A stretch of DNA of 64,000 nucleotides from Candidatus Fermentibacterota bacterium (GCA_002748705.1 PDSZ01000009.1:5370-69369); one strand, 5' to 3'. Positions 27,062 to 36,937 are shown, counted from the first letter of the stretch. The notes: generated from the letters alone by a model not told the origin. A program made the numbers and translations.

Positions 27062-28462
27062 TCAGTCGCCCCAGTTATTGGAGAGAACAGCCTTAACATC
27101 ATCAAGAAGATTGCCTGTGCGAAGATCCCGCCAGAATCTGTTCCATATGTATGAAGGCCTGAAATAGAACTGTCTGTGAAAACGACCGTAGTACTTTCGA
27201 ATAGTATCCCATGACAGGTTCTCATGCTCCCATACCTCAGTGGTACAGTGAAAGTTGTACACATCCCAGTTCTTTGACTTTATTCTGCCTGCCTTGTCTA
27301 TCTGTCTGAACAGGGCGCTTGAAGGAAATGGAAGGGTCATTGAGGCTTTTGCATAGGTAAGTGGAATGCTGCATGCAAACCTTATGCTCTCTTTTATGGT
27401 TTCCTCGGTATCGCCGGGAAGGCCTATCATGAAGAAACCAACAGTCTCAAGACCTTCAGAATGGGCCATCTGCACTGCCCTGCGCATAAGGTCCATGTTC
27501 TGCTTCTTTCCAACTTTGGCCAGAACCGCCGCTGAAGCGCTTTCAATACCGAAAGCCACCTGATAACAACCTGATTCTCTTGCCACCTGAAAGAACTCTC
27601 TGTCAACATCACGGACATTGACCCCTGTGGGAAGAGCCCACGGCGCTGGAAACTTTCTCTCGATCAGCATTCGGCAAACCATTTTGGCCCTGTCTATATT
27701 GGCTGTGAAGTTGTTGTCTTTTATGTGAATGTCATTGAAACCCATATCAAGCATTCTGAACATTTCGTCCACAACCCTTTTCGGACTCTTTTCCCTTACC
27801 TTGTGACCGAAGATGTTCTGACTGCAGTAGGTACAGAAATGATTGCAGCCCCGGTTTGTCTCCATATAGCCCACCGGATTCTTTCTGGATGCTATGTGGG
27901 GAGACTTGTAATACTGCAGATCATAGAGTTGCCAGGCAGGCATCGGCAGGTCGTCCAGATCCATTATCAGATCCCTTGGAGGAGTTGTCATGAGCTGGTC
28001 GCAGTCAAGGTATGAGATTCCGTTGATACCGTTCAGCGGTTCTCCTCTGCATATCTCCCTGAGTGTGTTTTCCCCTTCTCCTATCACAGCAATGTCAAAC
28101 TCGCTTGCTCTGAGAACCTCCTCGGCAAGGGTGGTTACATGAACTCCCCCTGCAATCAGCACAGTCTCCGGACACTCCTCCCTGGCTATTGCAGCCAGGG
28201 AGAATGCCTCGGAAACAAGAGGTGTGGTGAAGGTAATTCCTATATAATCAGGGCTCCAGCTTTTCAGAAGGTCTCTGTATGCTTCAATGGGCCTGCCCTC
28301 AATCATAAGATCTGCGACCTTCACATCATGTCCGTCAAGGAGTACTGCGCCTGCAAGGGCGCCAAGGGTAACAAAAGGCGCAGATGTGATTGCCACCCTT
28401 ATCTTGCTGTTACTGTATACATCAATCGCCGATGGGGGATTGACCATCAGGACCCGGGCCAA
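27062..28462 (-). CDS. B12-binding-type radical SAM protein
   Basis: 466 residues from a TTG at 28462 with AAGGAG five bases upstream. The N-terminal about 140 residues form a cobalamin-binding-like domain (VLMVNPPS, GHDVKVADLMI, LIAGGVHVTTL, VIGEGENTL). The radical SAM core has CxxxCxxC at Cys206, Cys210 and Cys213 (ETNRGCNHFCTYC), then KDNNFTANIDRAKMVCRML and FGIESASAAVLAKVGKKQN. It sits between the C1 peptidase (22 bp upstream) and the PEGA/SUMF1-like gene (2 bp downstream), so all three are probably one transcript. A modifying role on an exported product is conceivable, but the substrate is unknown. It is not a close duplicate of the radical SAM protein at 3910. Confidence 0.83.
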   Translation of the reverse strand: MARVLMVNPPSAIDVYSNSKIRVAITSAPFVTLGALAGAVLLDGHDVKVADLMIEGRPIEAYRDLLKSWSPDYIGITFTTPLVSEAFSLAAIAREECPETVLIAGGVHVTTLAEEVLRASEFDIAVIGEGENTLREICRGEPLNGINGISYLDCDQLMTTPPRDLIMDLDDLPMPAWQLYDLQYYKSPHIASRKNPVGYMETNRGCNHFCTYCSQNIFGHKVREKSPKRVVDEMFRMLDMGFNDIHIKDNNFTANIDRAKMVCRMLIERKFPAPWALPTGVNVRDVDREFFQVARESGCYQVAFGIESASAAVLAKVGKKQNMDLMRRAVQMAHSEGLETVGFFMIGLPGDTEETIKESIRFACSIPLTYAKASMTLPFPSSALFRQIDKAGRIKSKNWDVYNFHCTTEVWEHENLSWDTIRKYYGRFHRQFYFRPSYIWNRFWRDLRTGNLLDDVKAVLSNNWGD

Positions 28463-28484
28463 TTAAGCTCCTTCCCTGAAGAAA

Positions 28485-30929
28485 TCAATTGCCAAGCACA
28501 ACCAGTCTGGCAACAGCTGTACTTCCGGCAGAACTGGCAACTACAGGGTAAATTCCTGCAGGCAGCCTTCTGCCGCTGCTGTCAACAAGGTTGAATGGAA
28601 CATCCACCTGTCCTGATGAAACCTCGCCGTTGAATACAGTTCCCATAACTCTGCCTGAAATGTCCAGCACCTGAACAGTAAGCTGGCCTGCTTCAGGCAT
28701 CTGACACCTGAAAACAGTGGAGGATGAAGCAGGGTTCATACCGGCAAATCCCATTGAGAATACTGTTTCAGTTTCCTGCTCTTCTGCAGAGAGAGCGCCG
28801 TAGGCCCATATCTCAACATCATCAAGATTCCAGCCGCAGTATTCCCATCCGCTGTCTGTGGTGCCCATGACCCACCTTATCCATACCTGAGGCTGGGTGT
28901 CTGCATAGCTGGATATATCGTAAACCTTCATACTCCAATCACTGTCAGTGATTTCATCGCTGCCGTTGGCCCAGATTGTGAACCAGGTCTGCTGATCTGT
29001 GGAAATCTGTACAGAAGCATGGTCGTACTGGCTGCTTTCTACTCCCAGCCATCTCTGGAACCTTAGATGGGTTCCGTAAAGACCTGAGCAGTCAATGGCT
29101 CCAGTGGTGAGATACTTCTCATCAAGATCAGGGGCGTAATCTCCAGCAAGATTATAGCCGCAGACATTATTACCTGTTGCTCCTGAAGCGGGGTCCGGGT
29201 TTCCATGGGAACCTCCCATTCCCTTGGGTACTCCCCATTCCCACTCAGTATCTGCTGTCCAGCCGGGATCAGAATCCATGTTCCAGCTGTATACCACACC
29301 TGCTTCACCTACAACCAGAACAACCTGAAGGGAAGTGTTACCGGTACCTGTAGTCTCATTTACAAAATCAATGTCAGAAATGTATACACCGTTCTCAAGT
29401 GAAGCAGCCTCGCTGTTTATTGAAGCTGTGATATTTACAGTCTGGCCGCAGGAAACTGTTCCTGTCAGAGGCCCTGAAAGGTCAAGCCATTGGGCTCCGT
29501 CACCTTCAACAGTGTAGGATACTGAACCGGAACCCATGTAGATCATGTTCCATGTCTGCGATGAAGGAGTAAACGGACCGCCCTGATCTCCCTGAAACAC
29601 CATGTCTTCTGAAGGCGTGACAATCAGACCTGAATCAAAGCCCAGAAGTTTAAGACAGAAGTTGCCTGTGCCTGGATAGGGATTTTCTGACCAGTTCTGG
29701 AAATCATGCCATGAGCCGTCATTGTAGTAACTCTCTCCTGGTGAAGCAGAGGATTCCACTATTACTCTGGCAGAAGAGCCAAGAAGCACAGGGACATCTG
29801 CAGTTCGGTCGTAGGGATACTCACCGCCGGAAAAACTCATGGTAAAATAAACACTGTCGCCTGCTTCCAGTTCAAAAGGGTTGTTCAGTTCAACTGTATG
29901 AAATCCCCTGAATGTGCTCTGAAAATCCTGAGCGGTTATCAGGTCTGAGAGAACACCACCCTGAAAACTGCCGTAGAAAGAAGCTGAACATGTTTCCTGC
30001 TCTTTCGGGGTGAAAAAGGACATTGCGGTAATGAAGTGGTCTCCAGGGGCTTCCCAGGCGTTCATGACCATATCTGCTCCGGCAGTGAAAGTATCTCTCC
30101 AGCCGTGGTAATCATGGTAGTAGAAATGCTGATACTGGAGTCTTTCTGTATTCTGAAAAGATACTGCCCCCATAAATGGTTCACGGCAGCACCATTTGTC
30201 CCAGTAGCTTATGTAGAAGAACCCTCCAAAACCCCAGCCTTCTCCCCAGCTGTTCTTGCAGATCCATGCGCCAGGCTCCGGAGCCTGTGTTGCTTTGTTG
30301 TCGTCCCAGCCGATAATGGCAACAGAGTGATTGGGATCCATGGATGAAGAAGGAGGCTGATACTGAATATAATCCTGCATGAATGAACTGTTCACACAGT
30401 AACATGTGGCTATGGCACCGTGGGCCATTATTGCTTCCTTGACGGGAAGAAGGGAAGCAAGATCGTCCCCTGCGGTGAGCCACTGCACATCCTCCGGATA
30501 GTAGTGGTGGTACTCGGGATTTGTCAGGGAAGGAGGAGTGTAGTAAGACTGGCCGTCAATATCCCTCACAGCTCCCTCACCTCTGGAAAGATAAGCTGTG
30601 GCAACCAGATAGTCGCCGCCTTCGTGCGGGGTAAGACCACCGCTTCCTGAAGGAGGATCCATGTCTGCATTGTACCAGTTGTTGAAGCCGTTCCACCAGT
30701 CAAGATGGTATTCAGCCAGATCAGGTTCACCGATTTCGCCCTGCTCTTCCCAAACACCTGTGACAAGCAGATTCGATTCAATTGAAGCCATTGTTCCGTG
30801 GGTCCAGCAGGTGCCTCCCTGCTGACTTTTTATCGATGTAACATAGTTCTGGCCTCCTGCATCCCTGAGATCGAACTGTGAAGGGGCGGAAAACTGAATG
30901 AATGATGCAATAAGTAACAGAACTGCCAT
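28485..30929 (-). CDS. Secreted papain-family (C1) peptidase with C-terminal sorting domain
   Basis: 814 residues. A short signal peptide precedes the C1 domain. The catalytic set is complete: oxyanion Gln and nucleophile in SQQGGTCWTHG (Cys41), histidine in PNHSVAIIGWDD, and asparagine in CKNSWGEGWGFGG. GTCWTH replaces the usual GSCWAF. After about residue 270 come beta-sandwich regions, including an immunoglobulin-like part and a lectin- or MAM-like segment (DLDEKYLTTGAIDCSG, WNLDDVEIWAYG). The terminus (GMNPASSSTVF, VQVLDISGRVMG, LPAGIYPVVASS) is T9SS/FlgD-like. A strong RBS (GGAGG, 5 nt spacing) precedes the ATG. Likely exported and active on extracellular protein. Confidence 0.85.
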   Translation of the reverse strand: MAVLLLIASFIQFSAPSQFDLRDAGGQNYVTSIKSQQGGTCWTHGTMASIESNLLVTGVWEEQGEIGEPDLAEYHLDWWNGFNNWYNADMDPPSGSGGLTPHEGGDYLVATAYLSRGEGAVRDIDGQSYYTPPSLTNPEYHHYYPEDVQWLTAGDDLASLLPVKEAIMAHGAIATCYCVNSSFMQDYIQYQPPSSSMDPNHSVAIIGWDDNKATQAPEPGAWICKNSWGEGWGFGGFFYISYWDKWCCREPFMGAVSFQNTERLQYQHFYYHDYHGWRDTFTAGADMVMNAWEAPGDHFITAMSFFTPKEQETCSASFYGSFQGGVLSDLITAQDFQSTFRGFHTVELNNPFELEAGDSVYFTMSFSGGEYPYDRTADVPVLLGSSARVIVESSASPGESYYNDGSWHDFQNWSENPYPGTGNFCLKLLGFDSGLIVTPSEDMVFQGDQGGPFTPSSQTWNMIYMGSGSVSYTVEGDGAQWLDLSGPLTGTVSCGQTVNITASINSEAASLENGVYISDIDFVNETTGTGNTSLQVVLVVGEAGVVYSWNMDSDPGWTADTEWEWGVPKGMGGSHGNPDPASGATGNNVCGYNLAGDYAPDLDEKYLTTGAIDCSGLYGTHLRFQRWLGVESSQYDHASVQISTDQQTWFTIWANGSDEITDSDWSMKVYDISSYADTQPQVWIRWVMGTTDSGWEYCGWNLDDVEIWAYGALSAEEQETETVFSMGFAGMNPASSSTVFRCQMPEAGQLTVQVLDISGRVMGTVFNGEVSSGQVDVPFNLVDSSGRRLPAGIYPVVASSAGSTAVARLVVLGN

Positions 30930-30949
30930 TTTTGCCTCCTGTTTGATGT

Positions 30950-30977
30950 TTGCAGGTACTACTGCCTTTTATATACT
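30950..30977 (+). promoter_or_regulatory. Possible promoter giving a near-leaderless glycosyltransferase mRNA
   Basis: TTGCAG (30950-30955), 16-nt spacer, TATACT (30972-30977). The ATG at 30984 lies 7 nt after the -10 and no ribosome-binding site is visible, so the transcript may begin at or near the start codon. Confidence 0.35.
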
Positions 30978-30983
30978 ACAGTT

Positions 30984-31946
30984 ATGAAAATGCTGGTAGC
31001 TGTTCCTGCTCTGAACGAAGAGGCTTCCCTTGAAGCAGTTCTTGCTGAAATTCCCAGGGAGATCTGCGGTGTGAGGGTAAACACACTGGTCGTGGATGAC
31101 GGTTCAACTGACAGAACCGCTGAAATAGCTTCTGCTGCCGGAGTCAGTGTTATAAGTCACGGCAGAAACATGGGCCTTGGCGCCGCATTCAGAACCATGA
31201 CTGGTTTTGCCCGTGAAAACGGTTACCGTTTCATGGCCACACTGGATGCGGACGGACAGTTCAATCCGTCGGACCTTGAAGAACTCTCAGAAGATGTGAT
31301 AAGAGGAAAATGCGACTTTACCACTGCAAGCCGCTTTCTTGATCCTGCCCTTACCCCTGTGATGCCCGATATAAAGAAGTGGGGGAACCGCCGTGTGGCC
31401 AGGCTTGTAAGCAATCTCTCCGGAATCACCGTGAAGGATGCCACATGCGGTTTTCGTGTTTACGGCCCCAGAGCGCTGGATCGTGTTTCATGCTTCAGCA
31501 GGTTCACCTATACGCAGGAAGTACTGATTGATCTTGCTCGAAAAGGACTTAGAATAAAAGAAATTCCTCTGGTTATTCAGGGAGAAAGGGAACACGGTAA
31601 ATCCAGAATAGCTTCAAATCTGTGTCGTTACGCTCACCTTTCACTGGAGGCAATGTACTCTGTGGCCCATGGTCACTCCCCATGGAGATTTTACGGAAGA
31701 CCTGCCTTCACTCTGGTTGCTTCAGGGCTTCTGCTTGACCTGTTTGTTCTTGCCTGGTGGCTGTTTTCAGGGCGAATACACCCCTTTACCGCTTTCGGTA
31801 TCGGCGGGCTTTTTCTTATCACTTTCGGTATACTCCTTCTGCTCTTTGCTTCAGTGGCGGATATCTCCGCTGCAAACCGTAAGATGCTTGAGGAGATAAC
31901 TGCCTTCGAGACACAGCGAATAAGGGAAAAAACTGAAAGCGACTGA
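30984..31946 (+). CDS. Family 2 glycosyltransferase (dolichyl-phosphate-mannose-synthase-like)
   Basis: 320 residues. GT-A fold with AVPALNEEASLEAVL, LVVDDGSTDRT, NMGLGAAFRT and the metal-binding DxD region LDADGQFNP. Two C-terminal hydrophobic helices (about 235-290) indicate membrane association, as in polyprenyl-phosphate sugar transferases that supply glycans for envelope or protein glycosylation. It is divergent from the C1 peptidase with only 54 bp between them. The rhodanese follows 96 bp later on the same strand. Confidence 0.87.
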   Translation: MKMLVAVPALNEEASLEAVLAEIPREICGVRVNTLVVDDGSTDRTAEIASAAGVSVISHGRNMGLGAAFRTMTGFARENGYRFMATLDADGQFNPSDLEELSEDVIRGKCDFTTASRFLDPALTPVMPDIKKWGNRRVARLVSNLSGITVKDATCGFRVYGPRALDRVSCFSRFTYTQEVLIDLARKGLRIKEIPLVIQGEREHGKSRIASNLCRYAHLSLEAMYSVAHGHSPWRFYGRPAFTLVASGLLLDLFVLAWWLFSGRIHPFTAFGIGGLFLITFGILLLLFASVADISAANRKMLEEITAFETQRIREKTESD

Positions 31947-32042
31947 TACATTTGAATCCTGCTGAAAAAAAGCTGAATGGTATCGGGGAGATACTGCAAA
32001 AGCAGGGGAACGCAGTTCTCTCCTTAACAGATCAGGAGCTGT

Positions 32043-32390
32043 ATGATTTATGCTGTACTGATAATTCTTGCTGTATTGGTGGTTTATAAGATTATGTTCT
32101 CAAGAGCTGATATAACTCGTTCTGAAATGATTTCCATGGTGCAGAAAGGCGGAAAGCTGATTGATGTGAGATCGGCAGGAGAGTACCGAGCCGGTCATCT
32201 GAGCGGAGCTGTCAATGTACCTGTGGACAGTCTTCCTGACGGAATCAGCAGCCTGGGTCTTTCCAGTGACACTGTGATTATTCTCTACTGCGCAAGCGGT
32301 ATGCGTTCAGCCAGCGCCAAGCAGATACTGAAAAGGGCAGGTTACACCAATGTTCTCAATGGAGGAGCAATGAGGGCACTGGCACAGTAA
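32043..32390 (+). CDS. Membrane-anchored rhodanese-like protein
   Basis: 115 residues. One N-terminal transmembrane helix (IYAVLIILAVLVVYKIMF) carries a single rhodanese domain with LIDVRSAGEYRAGHLSGAVN and the active-site cysteine loop LYCASGMRSA. It could transfer sulfane sulfur; the partner is unknown. A GGAG lies 4 nt upstream of the ATG. It ends 3 bp from the convergent CotH gene, with no room for a separate terminator. Confidence 0.85.
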   Translation: MIYAVLIILAVLVVYKIMFSRADITRSEMISMVQKGGKLIDVRSAGEYRAGHLSGAVNVPVDSLPDGISSLGLSSDTVIILYCASGMRSASAKQILKRAGYTNVLNGGAMRALAQ

Positions 32391-32393
32391 CCT

Positions 32394-35300
32394 TTATCGC
32401 AGAACAGTAAACTTGGCGGAAGCCGGAGGCTGGCCTGAACAACGGGCATGAACAAGGTATACTCCTGAGGGTAGTTTTGCAGTTGACCACTGGAACTGTC
32501 GTGTGCCGGGTTCACAGTATCCGTCAAAGACAGTTCCGACATGTCGGCCTGCCACATCATAGATGAATATCTGCGCAAATCCTCCGGCAACAGTGGTTTC
32601 CAGAAGAATGGCACCGGTGGAACAGGGATTGGGAGAGGGCCAGCCAAGTCTTACAGGTGTTGAGTAAAAAGATCCGTTGCTGTATCCAGGTGTAGGGGTT
32701 TCCAGAACCCTCCACTCTCCTCCGTCAGGGTATCTTCCTGTGGAAATATCCGGTGTCTGGGCATCGAAAGCTATATCTTCAAGTGTTGAAAGAGCACCGG
32801 AACCTGCAACTGTTCTGCTCAGGGAAAAACTGCCGCCATCTCCTGAAAGCCTGAAGGGCATATGGTTTCCACCCTTCCAGTCAGCTCCATCTGCCCAGAA
32901 GAGCATAAAACCTCTGGCAGGTATCATGGTTCCCCTGGGAGGAGACCATGGATCGGCAGCGGCAGAATCCGAACCAAAGAAAACAAGAACCCCTGCATCA
33001 AGATCGTAAGAAGTTCCGTTATATAACTCAATCCAGTCAGATGTTCTGCCCCAGTCATCCTCTATGACAGCATCATTGACCGCCATGAATTCGTTCACGC
33101 AAAGACCTGTAAAATGAGACGGATAGAAGAAAGCGCCCATATCTTTCCTGGAACCGTCAGGGTCATTCATCTCAGGATTACCTGAATTGATGCACGGAGA
33201 ATTCCACAGCGGGTACCCGTCCACTGTGAGCATTGGGTCGCCGGCAGTGTTTCCCTGGCCTGGAATCTGCCCTGAATCAGAGATGGACCATGTTACAGAA
33301 AGCACACCTTCACTCTGCAGAATATCCTGAACACACCCTTCAAAAACAGAGTTGTCTGTCCAGGCAAAACCGCCTCCCATTCCCGAAGTCTTCTCGTAGG
33401 TGTAGAGGCCTTTTTCACAACTGCGAAAGAGAAGATTATCACCGGTGAAGGAGGCGCCGTCCTTAACTGCAATCCCTATGGGACAATTGCTTATCACAGT
33501 GTTATTAACTGTTACCGTTGTTCCGCTTCCGCTGCCTCCGGTAGGAGCACCGATTGAGAAACCCTTGTCTGTGGAATGAGATACCCTTGTTTCACTTATT
33601 GTTACAGAGGAGGCATTCATATCAATGCAGTCTCCGTCAATATGTGAGACAACGCAATCCTTTACCTCAAACCAGCCATCTCTGCAAAGGTGAAACTCGA
33701 TTCCGTCCATACTTGAAGCCACTGGATCTGTAAGCCATGAGAATTCACTTGATGTTATCAGTGCATCTTCTCCATTCTCCATGAAGAACAGCTCACCACG
33801 GTTGTGAATAAAACTGCTGGCATTGACAGAAACAGTGCCTCTGTGGAGCTTCACGCAGCTCCAGTTGTTCCTGAAAACACTGCCTTGAACTGATACATCA
33901 CATCGGTGACAGGCAAGGGCGGCAAAGTCTGATCCAGGTGCTGAATCATATCCTCTGGCTCCGGAGATCACAGTACAGTCCATGGAGACAGAGCAGTTCT
34001 CAGCTCTGATACCTCTCCACCCCTGTGATGATGCCTCTGCAATGAGAAAGACAGAGTCTCCTGCCGCCCCCTCAAAGGAGATGTTCCCTAAACTGTTAAC
34101 AGCGCCGTTCTCTCCGAAAAGAATCGTTACACCAGGCTGAACTGTAAGAGATCCTCCAGGGGGAACTGTGATTTCCTCAGGGACATAGTAAGGAGAGAGA
34201 GAACTGTAGAGAACAGTTGACTGCCCCAGAGTCCCTTCAAGAACTGAAGGCTCAACCACTCTGAAAGGATTATATCTGTCAGTTGCCTCTGTTATTCTCC
34301 AGCCGGCCTGCTTCTCTGTTTCAACAGTCCACCAGTAAAAACCTGGAGGAAGAGGCGGTATTGTGAAAACAGTATCTGTCAGACCGGAGTACACAGCTAT
34401 GGTATCCGCAGCTCCAAGGCTGTCTCTGACCCAAACGGTGTACAATGCAGGATTCCCGGCAGGGTCCTGTGTGGGACTCCAGGTTATGTCCAGAGAGCCA
34501 GTGGTCAGGGTATCACTCCTGAAAGACCTGAACGGGTAGTACTTGATCTGAAACTGAATGGCCAGATCTTCTCTTCTGGATTCCATGTTACTCTTAAGCG
34601 AATCCAGCGCAGCAAGAAATCCGTCAGGATCGGTTCCGTCCAGCTTGTCTCTGGAAACCGCATCAATTAGCTGGTCTGCAAGGGAATCACACCAGAAAGA
34701 GAGCTTTTCATCTGTGAGCCAGTTATCGAAAACCGACTCCACAGAATCCATGAAAGCTTCTCTGAAGTACGGTACAGTAAGTGTTCTTGCATGAACAGGA
34801 TTGTCGTACCAGTTATTGTTGGTACAGCCGCCGTAGGAAATGCCCAGATTGTCGTAAAGAACCTTATCGACATCCCACGGAAGCATTATCCATTTTCCGG
34901 AGCCATGCACATCCCTGTATAGATAATAGTTATGATAGTAGGTGCTGTTATTGGCAAAAGCTGCGTTAAGAGCAAGCATTCTAACAAGACCTGACTGGCC
35001 CCACATGGCAAAGGTGCTGTCCATGAACTCCTGAAAATCATCAGGAGAGCAGTACTCAATAAGAGAAATAAGCTCCACCAGATCATTCATTCCTGTTCCT
35101 GAACCGCTCTTCAGCGACCACAGGGAATCAACATCATCATAAATGTTCGTGCAGGCCCCGTCTCGCTGAGCCTTGTACAAAACCCCTTCAGTATCAAGGC
35201 CCACTCTTTCAAGGAAGGCTTCATTCACAGGCTCCAGCTGAACGAACAAACCCAGATACCTGCCGTTGACATACAGTTCCGCATGGGAGACTGTAAAACA

Positions 35301-35642
35301 CGGAAATCCCATATCGTTCAAAACCCTCGAAAACAGCCAGGACCTTGCGTAGGAATGATCCAGAAACTCTGCATTGAAGTTCCATGAAGTTCTGCCCTGA
35401 AATGGCATATCCGAAGGGAACTCCACACGGTATGACTTCTTCCGCTCTCCTCTGGAGGAATCACCTCGAATGCGAATGGTGCATCTGTCAAAGACAACTC
35501 CGTCAACTGTTACCTCACAGTCAATGGTGATATTCTCATCCCAGTTATCCATCATGTAATCAAACTGGTCCTGATCACACTGAATATTGAACACCGGAAG
35601 AGCTGAAAAGACAAGGAGACCTATGAATGAAGATAACAACAT
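32394..35642 (-). CDS. Secreted CotH-kinase-family protein with beta-helix, lamin-tail and sorting domains
   Basis: 1082 residues. The N-terminal signal (LLSSFIGLLVFSALPVF) is followed by a CotH domain (about 25-340): CTIRIRGDSSRGERKKSYR, SWNFNAEFLDHSYARSWLF, AELYVNGRYLGLFVQLEPVN and MLPWDVDKVLYDN. CotH proteins are atypical protein kinases known from spore coats and many secreted proteins. Next come a fibronectin-like segment, a right-handed beta-helix (about 490-800), a lamin-tail domain (CVNEFMAVNDAV, SDWIELYNG) and a terminal module (GWPSPNPCSTG, IFIYDVAGRHVGTV, LPSGVYLVHARCSG). The multi-domain layout indicates a surface or released protein. It lies 28 bp downstream of ackA. Confidence 0.87.
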   Translation of the reverse strand: MLLSSFIGLLVFSALPVFNIQCDQDQFDYMMDNWDENITIDCEVTVDGVVFDRCTIRIRGDSSRGERKKSYRVEFPSDMPFQGRTSWNFNAEFLDHSYARSWLFSRVLNDMGFPCFTVSHAELYVNGRYLGLFVQLEPVNEAFLERVGLDTEGVLYKAQRDGACTNIYDDVDSLWSLKSGSGTGMNDLVELISLIEYCSPDDFQEFMDSTFAMWGQSGLVRMLALNAAFANNSTYYHNYYLYRDVHGSGKWIMLPWDVDKVLYDNLGISYGGCTNNNWYDNPVHARTLTVPYFREAFMDSVESVFDNWLTDEKLSFWCDSLADQLIDAVSRDKLDGTDPDGFLAALDSLKSNMESRREDLAIQFQIKYYPFRSFRSDTLTTGSLDITWSPTQDPAGNPALYTVWVRDSLGAADTIAVYSGLTDTVFTIPPLPPGFYWWTVETEKQAGWRITEATDRYNPFRVVEPSVLEGTLGQSTVLYSSLSPYYVPEEITVPPGGSLTVQPGVTILFGENGAVNSLGNISFEGAAGDSVFLIAEASSQGWRGIRAENCSVSMDCTVISGARGYDSAPGSDFAALACHRCDVSVQGSVFRNNWSCVKLHRGTVSVNASSFIHNRGELFFMENGEDALITSSEFSWLTDPVASSMDGIEFHLCRDGWFEVKDCVVSHIDGDCIDMNASSVTISETRVSHSTDKGFSIGAPTGGSGSGTTVTVNNTVISNCPIGIAVKDGASFTGDNLLFRSCEKGLYTYEKTSGMGGGFAWTDNSVFEGCVQDILQSEGVLSVTWSISDSGQIPGQGNTAGDPMLTVDGYPLWNSPCINSGNPEMNDPDGSRKDMGAFFYPSHFTGLCVNEFMAVNDAVIEDDWGRTSDWIELYNGTSYDLDAGVLVFFGSDSAAADPWSPPRGTMIPARGFMLFWADGADWKGGNHMPFRLSGDGGSFSLSRTVAGSGALSTLEDIAFDAQTPDISTGRYPDGGEWRVLETPTPGYSNGSFYSTPVRLGWPSPNPCSTGAILLETTVAGGFAQIFIYDVAGRHVGTVFDGYCEPGTRQFQWSTAKLPSGVYLVHARCSGQPPASAKFTVLR

Positions 35643-35670
35643 AAAAAAACAGACCTCCTTGCCTGAGTTC

Positions 35671-36864
35671 TTATCGGGAAAGCCTGAGGGTTTCCCTTGC
35701 TATCATAAGCTCCTCGTTGGTGGGAATCACAAGGACTGAAACTCTGCTCTCAGGGGTTGAAACCACCTTGCTTTCTCCCCTGCATTTGTTTGCTTCCCTG
35801 TCAAGTTCAACACCAAGAACACCCAGTTTATCACAGATGAGTTCTCTAAGTTCCCATCCGTTCTCACCGATACCGGCTGTAAAGACCACGGCATCCAGCC
35901 TGCCGAGAGTTACCGCATAGGCTCCTATGTACTTACGAACTCTGTCAGCAAACATGTCAAATGCCAGTTGCGCCCTTTTGTCCCGTTCATTCCACATCTT
36001 GTCTTCTATGTCACGCATATCCATGGAGATACCGCTGACACCAAGAAGCCCGCTTTCCTTGTAAAGCATTTTCTTGATTTCTTCAAGGGAAACACCGTGA
36101 TTCTCCATCAGTTCTATGAGAATCGCAGGATCAACATCACCTGAACGGGTACCCATCATAACACCGCAGAATGTGCCGAATCCCAGACTTGTGTCTATTG
36201 ATTTTCCGCCTTCTACTGCTGTAAGAGAGGAGCCGTTGCCAAGGTGACAGGTGATTATATTGAGTTCCTCCAGTGGTTTCTCAAGCATTTCAGCTGTTTT
36301 CTGAGAAACAAACTGATGGCTGGTTCCGTGGAATCCGTACCTTCTGATGCCGTTCTCTTTATAGTACTTGTAGGGAATACCGTAAATGTAGTTCACCTCA
36401 GGCATGGTCTGGTGAAAGGCAGTATCGAACACAGCAACATTAGGTACTTCAGGGAGCTTTTTCATCGCTGCCCGTATACCCATGATGTTTGCTGGATTGT
36501 GAAGAGGAGCAAGTTCGCTTACCTCATCCAGCCCTTTGAGTATTCCATCATCAATGAGAACGCTTCTTGTGAACCTTTCTCCTCCGTGTACCACCCTGTG
36601 ACCGCAGGCGCCTATCTGGTCAAGTGATTTCAGGGCGCCCTTTTCAGGATCAGCGATGATGTCCAGAACCATTCCAAGCCCTGTCTCATGATCAGGCACA
36701 GGTCTGCTGATTTCAGTCTTCTGACCTCGGCACTTGTATTTCATTCGTCCCTGCTCCATACCGATTCGTTCAATCAGACCGGAGGCCAGGGTTTCCTCTG
36801 CTTCGCTGTCAATGACCTGAAACTTGATAGATGAACTTCCGCTGTTGATAACCAGTATCTTCAT
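35671..36864 (-). CDS. ackA: Acetate kinase
   Basis: 397 residues, the full family length. It makes ATP from acetyl phosphate, the last step of acetate fermentation. Hallmarks: VINSGSSSIKFQVID at the N-terminus, FDTAFHQTMP, RRYGFHGTSHQFV, HLGNGSSLTAV, MGTRSGDVDPA and VFTAGIGENG. No phosphotransacetylase gene is adjacent in the window. An AGAGG sequence precedes the ATG. It follows the O-antigen-ligase-like gene by 73 bp. Confidence 0.96.
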   Translation of the reverse strand: MKILVINSGSSSIKFQVIDSEAEETLASGLIERIGMEQGRMKYKCRGQKTEISRPVPDHETGLGMVLDIIADPEKGALKSLDQIGACGHRVVHGGERFTRSVLIDDGILKGLDEVSELAPLHNPANIMGIRAAMKKLPEVPNVAVFDTAFHQTMPEVNYIYGIPYKYYKENGIRRYGFHGTSHQFVSQKTAEMLEKPLEELNIITCHLGNGSSLTAVEGGKSIDTSLGFGTFCGVMMGTRSGDVDPAILIELMENHGVSLEEIKKMLYKESGLLGVSGISMDMRDIEDKMWNERDKRAQLAFDMFADRVRKYIGAYAVTLGRLDAVVFTAGIGENGWELRELICDKLGVLGVELDREANKCRGESKVVSTPESRVSVLVIPTNEELMIARETLRLSR

Positions 36865-36937
36865 TTCAGCCTCTTAATCTATGGAAAAATGATTATTGAA
36901 TAACGCAGCAGGAACATAGCTTATTTCACAGCGGCTT

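Noticed and set aside
31952..32085. Small TTG-started frame between the glycosyltransferase and the rhodanese
   Set aside because: It runs into the rhodanese coding region in another frame and has no ribosome-binding site or recognisable motif.
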